Of a DNA stretch of 46,418 nt, positions 40,709 through 46,418 are shown in pieces. The notes below the pieces were generated by a model that was given only the letters and a program-made list of their open reading frames with translations, was not told the origin of the DNA and made no database searches. Each line of letters starts with the position of its first letter. Position 1 is the first letter of the stretch. This DNA is from JBBRHF01 sp038223055 (GTDB lineage: Bacteria; Actinomycetota; Actinomycetes; JACCUZ01). A program made the position numbers and the translations under genes. The stretch spans positions 1-46,418 of the forward strand of contig JBBRHF010000008.1 in assembly GCA_038223055.1 (NCBI GenBank), written 5' to 3'.

Positions 40709-40890
40709 GGTCGCCGGCCCTGACGATCCTTGGGGAACGGCACCAGCAAGGCTGCCGCGAACAGCACCAGCATCACCAGGATCACCACCAGGTTCGCCAC
40801 CGAGATCTGGATGACACCCCAGTGCACGTAGTGACCAGGATGATTCAGATTGACCGCACCCGCGACGATCACCGCGGCAGACAGGGACAT
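40705..40890 (-). CDS. Small one-helix-or-two membrane protein of the cytochrome b operon
   Basis: A 61-residue hydrophobic protein. An amphipathic start (MSLSAAVIVAGAVNLNHPGH) leads to a clear helix, ISVANLVVILVMLVLFAAAL, and a short basic tail (PFPKDRQGRRP). It begins the three-gene operon, with GGAGG five bases before the ATG, and its stop overlaps the cytochrome b GTG. Position and size suggest a structural subunit like the small b6f or bc1 peptides. I know no named family for it. Confidence 0.8.
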   Translation of the reverse strand: MSLSAAVIVAGAVNLNHPGHYVHWGVIQISVANLVVILVMLVLFAAALLVPFPKDRQGRRP

Positions 40891-41182
40891 GACGCCTCCA
40901 AGTGCCCCAGAAGGGGGCGTGGGATGGGATGGATCGTCGTCAAGATGACGTGCGGCAGAACGTCGCTGCGGGTATGCCTAACAGGCCCGTATCCCTACAT
41001 GTCACGGTACCTCCCCGGAGCCCGACGGCCACTTTCCGCGCAAGTGTGTCGGTGGCGAAGATGGCCGGGACGGTCTGCGGCCTCTGGTCATCGGATTCCT
41101 CCCACACGGCGCGCCTCATGTGCGTGGCTCTTGGATAGTCCGGTCGGATCACCGCGGGCAGAGTCGAAGGTCCCGTGTCCTG
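40891..41182. other. Upstream region of the cytochrome b operon, no gene seen
   Basis: About 290 bases divide the operon from the next remnant. Frames on either strand give no recognisable protein. The GGAGG of the small membrane gene lies at 40896-40900. I could not define a promoter with confidence. Confidence 0.4.
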
Positions 41183-41281
41183 CGGTCGCGGGAGCGATTG
41201 CAGGGTCTCGTGCGTGCCACCCAGTCGATCGCCTCCGACCTCGACCTTCCTCATCTGCTGCAACGCCTTGTCGAGGAGTTC
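41183..41281 (+). pseudogene. GAF-domain sensor kinase (DevS-like) remnant
   Basis: About 33 residues, SRERLQGLVRATQSIASDLD then LPHLLQRLVEEF, match the linker and first helix of a GAF domain as in DevS/DosT-type histidine kinases ('GRDRLxGLLxAxxxIASxLDLxxxLxRIVEAA'). The GAF body, kinase and ATPase domains do not follow. It is a short but characteristic match. Confidence 0.5.
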
Positions 41282-41464
41282 ACCGTCACCCGGAACCTGA
41301 CCGTGCGCGCGTTCTCCACCGACGTGGCGGAAACGTGGGGCCGCCCGGTTCCCAGCCGATCAGGTCACCAGCACGGCACCGCGCAGACGGCGACGCTGAC
41401 CCCGACCGATGACAGCTACACCGCCAAGGGGAACGCGTCGGCGACCCACGGCAGCGAACGGTCG

Positions 41465-41488
41465 CTCAACCTCAACCTCAACCTCAAC
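41465..41488. repeat. (CTCAAC)x4 microsatellite
   Basis: Four perfect hexamer repeats, giving LNLNLNLN in the remnant frame. Such repeats can change length without shifting the frame. Confidence 0.95.
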
Positions 41489-41532
41489 CTGGGCGCGAGC
41501 GAGCGGCGGTCCACCTGAGGTTCGCCGACGGC

Positions 41533-41561
41533 GTGATCCCGGTCGGAGTAATCGGGATCAC
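41533..41561. terminator. 9-bp perfect inverted repeat
   Basis: GTGATCCCG (41533-41541) pairs with CGGGATCAC (41553-41561) over an 11-base loop. It lies between remnants and the stop of the GNAT gene (which reads towards it), so it could be that gene's bidirectional terminator. No T tract is seen. Confidence 0.4.
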
Positions 41562-41656
41562 CGCGTCAATTGATCTGTCCTCGAAGGAGGCTTAGACGAC
41601 CGACGCCCCGCCGGTTGGTGCTGTCCTGGACGGCACCATGACCTGAGCGAACCCGA

Positions 41657-42262
41657 TCACCCGTCGGCTGTGCCGGTTAGCGTCGCCGGCGGGCGTTCCA
41701 GCGCCATCACGATGTCGGAGGTCCCGCCGTGGAAGTTCAGAGAGTAGGGGATGCCGCTGGCCCGCAGCACGGCCGTCACCGGCCTGTTGTCCGACAGCAC
41801 CAGCGCGGTGAACCGGTGGATGCCCCGCCGGACCGCGGCCTCCCCCAGCTCGCGGAGCAGCAGGCTGCCCAGCCCGACGCGACGCCACGCGGGATCGATG
41901 GCCACCGCGACCTCGGCCGTGGCCTGTCCCACGTCACCCGCGTAGCGTGCCACCCCCGCTCCGGCTCCGTCGGGGCCGAACGCCACCAGGGCCAGCCGGT
42001 TCCGGTAGTCGACGTCGACCAGGCGGCGGAAGGCGGCGTCGCCGCGGGGCGGCGCGCCCAGGAACCGGGCATGCAAGGTCTCCTCGTCAGCGGCGGCGAT
42101 GGCCTCGCGCAGAATGGGTTCGTCGTCTGGCCGGATCGGTCGAACCGTCACGCGCCGCCCATCCGCGAGGACCGCCACCCGCTCGAGTTCCGCCGGATAG
42201 ACGTGCCCGCCGACGATCGGTGCGAGTGGCTTCGGCGCGTCGGGGTGAGGTACGTCGGTCAC
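41657..42262 (-). CDS. GNAT family N-acetyltransferase
   Basis: A 201-residue acetyltransferase. It begins with the regular 'DGRRVTVRPIRPDDEPILRE' block, keeps FLGAPPRGDAAFRRLVDVDY, then EVAVAIDPAWRRVGLGSLLL with the acetyl-CoA pyrophosphate loop (RRVGLGS, equivalent to Q/RxxGxG/A), and ends with ALVLSDNRPVTAVLRASGIP. This subgroup resembles the GNAT part of bacterial protein lysine acetyltransferases (Pat/PatA), but the cyclic-nucleotide domain is missing. Substrate unknown. Confidence 0.9.
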   Translation of the reverse strand: MTDVPHPDAPKPLAPIVGGHVYPAELERVAVLADGRRVTVRPIRPDDEPILREAIAAADEETLHARFLGAPPRGDAAFRRLVDVDYRNRLALVAFGPDGAGAGVARYAGDVGQATAEVAVAIDPAWRRVGLGSLLLRELGEAAVRRGIHRFTALVLSDNRPVTAVLRASGIPYSLNFHGGTSDIVMALERPPATLTGTADG

Positions 42263-42462
42263 CCCCTCACGCTACGGGATTAGAGCAGCAACCCGTCGAC
42301 GAGCCCGGCGCCATCGAGGTGCACCCCGCTCGATACCCACACCTGGGGGCCAAACACGCGCAGGCCGTCCGGCGTGTCGACGACGGAGGTGACACCGTCG
42401 CGGCTGCGCATCGTGGCCCAGGTGCCGACGCCAGCCTGCTGGCTGCCGCCCCGATGCCGCCC
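42263..42462. other. Short region without a clear gene
   Basis: A minus-strand frame here reads WATMRSRDGVTSVVDTPDGL then FGPQVWVSSGVHLDG, which has some coding character but no start outside the dispersed repeat at 42463. It could be the end of another decayed gene. No family recognised. Confidence 0.3.
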
Positions 42463-42576
42463 ACATGGTGACAGTCGTGCGTCCGACAGGTGTGATTTCA
42501 CCACGTACCAGGGCGAAAGTACGCCTTGCGAGGCGTCGACACCTACGTCGGGTGCTTTTGACCTCGGTCAGGGACG
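42463..42576. repeat. Dispersed structured element, copy B
   Basis: Same element and orientation as copy A at 20895-21009. Pairing is kept: CCGAC-AGGTG (42483-42492) with CACCT-ac-GTCGG (42540-42551), and AGGGCG (42510-42515) with CGCCTT (42522-42527) around loop AAAGTA, where one A-U pair of copy A becomes G-U. The 2-base bulge differs (ac rather than gc), and the unpaired flanks differ most. It lies between GNAT and the USP-like gene. Confidence 0.8.
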
Positions 42577-42619
42577 CTCGCAGAGCGGTCGCTGCCGACG
42601 CCCCACGTGATCGGGCCGG

Positions 42620-43093
42620 TCAGGGGCTCGCCGTCGTCCCCGGAGCCGTCGGCGATTCGAGGTGGGTGACCGGTAGATGGAACTTACGCTCGGCCCGCCC
42701 GGGCAGGTCCTGGTGCAGCCATCGGGAGATCCGCCCGGGAAGGGTTGCGACAACGATCTCGTCGATCTGTTGCCCCGTGAGGCATTGCTCGATCGCGTGC
42801 AGTGGATCCGGGTCGCCCACCTCGCCCCCGACGACGGCGCCGTCGGCTCGCAGCCGTTCCACCGCCGCGTCGAGCCTCTTCTGCGCCAGCATGCGGGCCG
42901 CCGTGGGCGAGGCGTGCACCGAGACAGGGACACCCCCCATGGCCGGGAAACTGGCGGTGGCCAGATCTGCGGCTGCTGTCGCCGGGACGAGGATCCAGAA
43001 CTCGCAGGGCCCACCAGCCACCCGCTCGGACACCGCTTCAGCCAGCGTGTCCGTGCCCAGCGTCTGGTTGGCCACGATCAGGTAGCGACGCAC
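42620..43093 (-). CDS. Universal-stress-protein-like protein
   Basis: A 157-residue protein with a Rossmann-like alpha/beta fold. It opens RRYLIVANQTLGTDTLAEAV, followed by EFWILVPATAAADL, and ends with IDEIVVATLPGRISRWLHQD and a tail with LPVTHLE. The 'DEIVVxTLPxxxSRWLxxDLPxR' block is typical of small actinobacterial proteins annotated as USP-like or permease C-terminal domains. It probably binds a nucleotide. The GTG start follows GGAGGTG with good spacing. Single gene. Confidence 0.8.
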   Translation of the reverse strand: MRRYLIVANQTLGTDTLAEAVSERVAGGPCEFWILVPATAAADLATASFPAMGGVPVSVHASPTAARMLAQKRLDAAVERLRADGAVVGGEVGDPDPLHAIEQCLTGQQIDEIVVATLPGRISRWLHQDLPGRAERKFHLPVTHLESPTAPGTTASP

Positions 43094-43211
43094 GCTCTCA
43101 CCTCCGTTACCCCGAGCCAGCCGACCGACGGGAACCTGCTGTGCATGCTAGCGCCGACTGGCGCATCTGGGCAGGGGCCGACGCAGAGCCGGTTCGGCGT
43201 ACGAAGGATCG

Positions 43212-44270
43212 TCAGGGCGAGCCCGGACCGGCCGCAGGCGCGCTTGAGGCGGAGGCGCTCTGAGCAGAATCCTGCGCCGCAGACCGCGACTTGGGGCGCT
43301 TGTTCACCATGGCGGCGATCCGTTCTGCGCTGGGCAGGACCCGCCCGGCCCGCACGACGCTGCGGCCGAGGCCGACGGTCTTGTTGTGCATGAGCAAGAC
43401 GTAGGCCAGGATCGTGAACACTGAGCCGGGTGACAGCTCCCCGGTTCGGCCGTCATGGATGGTCAGGATGAGCATCGCGCAGGTCGCGGCCGCCAGGATC
43501 GCGTGCACGATGAAGGTCGTCAGGCCCTCAACCCGGGTCGCCTTGGAGTCGGGCCGGCGCTCGTCGGTCGGCCGTTCGGCTAGCTCCGCGCCGCCCGCCA
43601 GATAGTGGTGCAGTTCGTCGGCCAGCGCACCCTCCCGCTCGCGAGAGCGCCGGGTGATGCGCGACGAGCGGGAAGCTCCCACCGCGCCGGCTGCGACGGT
43701 GGCGATGCCCCCGGCCAGAAAGACCACCCCCACTGCTTGGTCGATGACAGTGACGATCACCGCGACGCCCACGAAGAAGGCGCCGTTGCGCGAGGTGCCG
43801 ATCAGAATCGACTTGATCCCGGTCTTGACCCGGCTGGTGTCCCCCGTGACGGTCGCGATCAGGTCACCGGCGGCCGAGCCGCACCGGCCGCGGCCAGACA
43901 AGCGGGCGAGCGCCGCCGCGCGTACGTCGCGGGTAAGACCCACCGCGTAGCGGGTGAAGGCGAGGCGCTGCCAGGACTCGGCCACGCCCCAAACCAGGAT
44001 GATCACCACGAACGTTCCGACAAGCCACAGGACGGGATCGCCCTGGCGGGGGACGAGGTTGACCACACCCTGGGCACGACCCGAGGAACCCTGCTTGAAC
44101 ACGATCTCCATCAGCCCGCGCAGCGGCCATGGAAACGCAAGCCGGGCAGCAACGAGGACCAGCGTCGCGACGGCACCGGCCACCAGGTGCGCCCGGTGAG
44201 GCGCGCCATAGGGCGCGAGCACCCGGTAGGTCGCCACGGCGCGCCGCAGCGTCTTGCGCAACTGCTTCAT
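43212..44270 (-). CDS. ABC exporter transmembrane domain without ATPase domain
   Basis: A 352-residue membrane protein, last gene of a three-gene operon. The type-1 exporter membrane domain is clear: YGAPHRAHLVAGAVATLVLV, VWGVAESWQRLAFTRYAVGL, GRGRCGSAAGDLIATVTGDT (the 'GDLxSRxTxD' coupling region) and VFTILAYVLLMHNKTVGLGR. The protein ends right where the nucleotide-binding domain would begin (AERIAAMVNKRPKSRSAAQD and a Ser/Ala tail). No ATPase gene is nearby. It overlaps the CDP-glycerol gene by four bases, so it may export the operon's product with a separate ATPase. Confidence 0.85.
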   Translation of the reverse strand: MKQLRKTLRRAVATYRVLAPYGAPHRAHLVAGAVATLVLVAARLAFPWPLRGLMEIVFKQGSSGRAQGVVNLVPRQGDPVLWLVGTFVVIILVWGVAESWQRLAFTRYAVGLTRDVRAAALARLSGRGRCGSAAGDLIATVTGDTSRVKTGIKSILIGTSRNGAFFVGVAVIVTVIDQAVGVVFLAGGIATVAAGAVGASRSSRITRRSREREGALADELHHYLAGGAELAERPTDERRPDSKATRVEGLTTFIVHAILAAATCAMLILTIHDGRTGELSPGSVFTILAYVLLMHNKTVGLGRSVVRAGRVLPSAERIAAMVNKRPKSRSAAQDSAQSASASSAPAAGPGSP

Positions 44271-45337
44271 GCGCTCACAAACGCTTCCTGCCGGAACCAG
44301 TCGATCGCGGCATCGGTGGCGTTGCCGGGGTGGTAGAAAAGATCTTGCGTCATGGCAGTTCTGATCTCGGATTGGGCCTGCGGCTTCGCGATCCCGTCCG
44401 CGGCGGCACGCTCGGCCTCGACGACGTCACGAACGACTCTGCCACCCTTGCGCCCCCATGTCTCCAGGTCCAGCCGGTCGTCCTCCCCGGCCGCCGAATC
44501 GAGAAGCATGGGTACGTCGAGAAAGATCAACGGCCGGTCCGTCAGGAGGTACTCGTTCGCAATGGAGGACGCGTCACTGATCAGGACGTCGGCCGCGAAC
44601 AGCGCCGGGATCGAGTCGTAGGTGCGCAGCAGCCGCGTGTGCTCGTCCTCGAGGGGGGCGAGTCGCTCGAACCAGTCGATGGACGCCTTGGCATGGTCGT
44701 GCGGCTTCACCAGGAAGTCGTAGTCACCCGAGGCGGCAAAGGTCTTGATCAGGTCCTGGCCGTAGACCTCCATCGCGTTGCCGTGGGCGCCCGTCGGGGC
44801 GAACAGCACCACTGGCCGGTCACCCGAGAAACCCAGGTCATGCAGGACCGAGGACCGCTCGAGGGTCCCGTCGACGAGCCGGTCGGTCTTGGGGAAGCCG
44901 ATCTGCGCCACCCGGGGGTCTTCCGGGGACAGGATGCCCCGCCGCTCGAACGTACGCCGCATGTAGGGGCCGAGCATCAGGTAGTGGTCATAGGTCGTGT
45001 TGTGGCTGCGCACGGCTCGGTTGCGGAACGAGAGCCCGTGGAAGATCTGAACGCTCTGCTCGTAGCTGCGCGGCCTGATCGGCTTGGTGCTCGCGGACAC
45101 GAGGACGTCGACGTCGAGCTCGGGCAGGTCGGCGGCATCGACGACTGACGCCGACGGCAGGTCGAACGAGGAGTACATCGCGGCGGTGTCGTGCTGTCGC
45201 GCCCCGGTGTTGTCCGTGGTGCGAATCCCCCCTGACACCAGCACCTCCACGTCGGGAAGCAGCCGCAGCCGGTCGAAGAGCGGTCGGAAACAGACGAAGT
45301 GCACCGGCGCGTAGCCGGTGAACAGGATGCGGGTCAC
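44267..45337 (-). CDS. CDP-glycerol glycerophosphotransferase-like protein
   Basis: A 356-residue GT-B-like transferase that should add glycerol-phosphate or a similar polyol phosphate to a surface polymer. The diagnostic C-terminal half contains VVLFAPTGAHGN, YDFLVKPHDHAKAS (with the catalytic-type His) and AADVLISDASSIANEYLLTD then RPLIFLD, matching the TagF/TagB 'DVLITDYSS..FDFxxxxRPxIF' block. The N-terminal half (YAPVHFVCFRPLFDRLRLLP) is a variable acceptor domain. No signal peptide. ATGA overlaps with both neighbours indicate one transcript. Confidence 0.85.
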   Translation of the reverse strand: MTRILFTGYAPVHFVCFRPLFDRLRLLPDVEVLVSGGIRTTDNTGARQHDTAAMYSSFDLPSASVVDAADLPELDVDVLVSASTKPIRPRSYEQSVQIFHGLSFRNRAVRSHNTTYDHYLMLGPYMRRTFERRGILSPEDPRVAQIGFPKTDRLVDGTLERSSVLHDLGFSGDRPVVLFAPTGAHGNAMEVYGQDLIKTFAASGDYDFLVKPHDHAKASIDWFERLAPLEDEHTRLLRTYDSIPALFAADVLISDASSIANEYLLTDRPLIFLDVPMLLDSAAGEDDRLDLETWGRKGGRVVRDVVEAERAAADGIAKPQAQSEIRTAMTQDLFYHPGNATDAAIDWFRQEAFVSA

Positions 45338-46119
45338 GTCGCTACCTCTCTCACAGTGCGATCGTCCAGATCGTGGTCAAGATCAGCTGCCCATGGGCTG
45401 GCCGGCTTGCCTCGCCGCTGTGCCGCGATGGCGGGCCAGGTGTAGTTCCTCGCCAGGTCGAGGTCCCCGGGGAAATCGATCTCCACCCAGGGCTCGCCGG
45501 CGACATCCAGGCAGGAGATCCGATGATGTTGAGCGACCTCGCTGAACGCCGCACCCACCCAGTCCTGTTCGTGCCCGCGGCGCAGCAGCGCGCCTGCGGA
45601 GACGAATGCAGCCTGAGCCGCAAGGGGACTCAGGTGCACGAGTCCCAGGCTCTCGCCGTGGCTGTGCATCGGCAGCAGGTCCTTGCTCAGACGCAGCAGC
45701 CGGCCATCTCGCGTGCGTGCCTTCATGTGCTCGTCCTCCTCTCCCGAGTTCGAGTCGATGGCGAGGGCGCTGCCCTCGACCGCCAGCAGGTCGCCCAGCA
45801 GAGTCGGCGCGAAGAGCACGTCGCTGTTCAGGATGAGCACGTCGCCCGACACGACGTGACGAGCCAGCCAGAACGAGTAGAGGCTGTTGGTCTCGGCGAA
45901 GCGCTCGTTCAGCACGACATCGGCCTTGCCCTCGACCGCAGCCTCGACCCGTTCGTGCTCGTGTCCGACGACGACGGTGATGCGATCGGCGCCCGCACCC
46001 TCGATCGCGTCGAGCTGGTGGCGCACCAGCGCGCGACCACCGACCTCGGCGAGACACTTGGGCCGGTCGAGCCCGAGCCGGCTTCCCCTGCCGGCGGCCA
46101 GGATGAGTGCATGCGTCAC
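45334..46119 (-). CDS. Nucleotidyltransferase of the sugar/polyol-phosphate type
   Basis: A 261-residue NTP transferase. The pyrophosphorylase signature LILAAGRGSRLGLDRPKCLA lies at the start, then RITVVVGHEHERVEAAVEGK, the metal-binding Asp in LILNSDVLFAPTLLG and WVEIDFPGDLDLARNY at the end. The sequence style is that of LicC/CTP-dependent choline- or glycerol-phosphate cytidylyltransferases, which would provide the activated donor for the next gene in the operon. I chose the GTG at 46119 because homology begins there; the frame extends upstream to 46182 without conservation. Confidence 0.88.
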   Translation of the reverse strand: MTHALILAAGRGSRLGLDRPKCLAEVGGRALVRHQLDAIEGAGADRITVVVGHEHERVEAAVEGKADVVLNERFAETNSLYSFWLARHVVSGDVLILNSDVLFAPTLLGDLLAVEGSALAIDSNSGEEDEHMKARTRDGRLLRLSKDLLPMHSHGESLGLVHLSPLAAQAAFVSAGALLRRGHEQDWVGAAFSEVAQHHRISCLDVAGEPWVEIDFPGDLDLARNYTWPAIAAQRRGKPASPWAADLDHDLDDRTVREVAT

Positions 46120-46307
46120 ACGACCACCACGACCCGTCCGGCGCCTCAGGCATGGTGGCCCTCGGTGCGTCGTGTCCCCCACGAGGCTGCGCTTTCCGGT
46201 GAACCTTGGATGAACGCAGAGTGAACATACCAGAAACCGGTGGCGACGTCACGAGGTCGCTCGGACATCACTTGACGCCCCGGCGGACGTGGCCTTCAGT
46301 GGTCGCC
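46120..46307. promoter_or_regulatory. Divergent promoter region of the phosphopolymer operon
   Basis: About 190 bases divide the two divergent starts. On the minus strand TGGTATGTT (46232-46224) looks like an extended -10 element for the leftward operon and would give a leader of about 100 bases. The rightward promoter was not identified. Confidence 0.3.
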
Positions 46308-46418
46308 ATGGCACATATCCATCTCCCGCGGTGGCTTCGCCGGCTCCTTCGCCTCCGCACACCGGCCGGCAGCACCCGGCGCGGACCGGGAGGCCGGGGT
46401 CCCTGGCTCGGTGACGAC
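46308..46418 (+). CDS. Start of an unidentified gene, cut by the window end
   Basis: From the ATG at 46308 a frame stays open for 37 codons to the last base (AHIHLPRWLRRLLRLRTPAG and on). It is basic at the N-terminus, as in a membrane protein or a signal-anchor. A GC-rich shadow cannot be excluded; too little is present to name it. Confidence 0.35.
   Translation, partial: MAHIHLPRWLRRLLRLRTPAGSTRRGPGGRGPWLGDD

Larger units (their letters stand above)
41387..41565 (+). pseudogene. DNRLRE-type (carbohydrate-binding-like) domain remnant
   Basis: In the same frame the sequence turns into TATLTPTDDSYTAKGNASAT, then HGSERSLNLN. This resembles the start of DNRLRE domains ('TFTPTADAYVxxxxPxTNYGSxxxLxVxxxP'). 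After a stop at 41516 the next frame reads RFADGVIPVGVIGI, close to the following 'YLRFDVSG' strand. The domain is normally part of a large secreted protein. Nothing of the rest remains. An alternative is chance similarity in a degenerate region. Confidence 0.4.

Noticed and set aside
1..46418. tRNA or rRNA genes
   Set aside because: Scanning for T-arm GGTTCGANTCC-like sequence and for rRNA landmarks by eye gave nothing convincing on either strand.

Overview
The window is very GC-rich and looks like a chromosomal segment of an actinobacterium (Actinomycetota). The best single marker is a WhiB-family Fe-S regulator at 22068-22409, a family confined to this phylum. Supporting signs are twin-arginine substrates, GTG starts, many ATGA stop/start overlaps, a DevR/DosR-like box and remnants of LAL-type LuxR and ECF42 sigma genes. 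I see no rRNA, tRNA, CRISPR array, intact transposase or prophage module, and I cannot place the organism more finely.

Layout, left to right. 1-6.3 kb: the tail of a probable V/A-type ATPase subunit B, a PMCA/CtpF-like P-type cation ATPase behind a hairpin-rich leader, a broken terC on the other strand, an APC-superfamily permease and a tyrosine-recombinase remnant. 6.3-7.8 kb: an HTH regulator (apparent frameshift) coupled to an SRPBCC protein. 8.0-13.8 kb, minus strand: a five-gene DMSO-reductase-type operon dmsA-dmsB-dmsC, TorD-like chaperone, Fe-S/zinc-ribbon protein, followed by a moeA remnant. 15-22.4 kb: MarR regulator divergent from an FMN reductase, methyltransferase, S66 peptidase, PhoD-type phosphatase, small enzymes, DUF1622 membrane protein and WhiB. 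22.5-26.7 kb: a LarA-like nickel-pincer racemase/epimerase divergent from uxaC-uxuB, a compact sugar-acid module. 26.7-35.3 kb: M18 aminopeptidase, DUF2237, SGNH hydrolase, quinone-oxidoreductase-like protein, TNase-like nuclease, VOC protein and a secreted beta-propeller. 35.4-38.8 kb: a GntR regulator and collapsed GGDEF/EAL genes. 39.1-40.9 kb: a three-gene split cytochrome b operon with no Rieske protein or cytochrome c alongside. 41.6-46.1 kb: GNAT, a USP-like protein, and an operon of nucleotidyltransferase, CDP-glycerol glycerophosphotransferase-like protein and an ABC membrane domain without its ATPase, probably for a cell-surface phosphopolymer.

Two themes stand out. First, anaerobic or low-oxygen respiration and dormancy: DMSO reductase, a quinone-linked cytochrome b, a CtpF-like ATPase, a DevS-like GAF remnant, and a DosR-like box before whiB. 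Second, heavy gene decay: at least twelve recognisable gene fragments lie between intact genes, many with internal deletions. The best candidates for something undescribed are a roughly 115-base dispersed element in two copies (20895-21009 and 42463-42576) with a conserved, partly compensated stem structure; the split cytochrome b operon; and the LarA-UxaC-UxuB module. All functions are inferred from sequence by eye; no database search was run.
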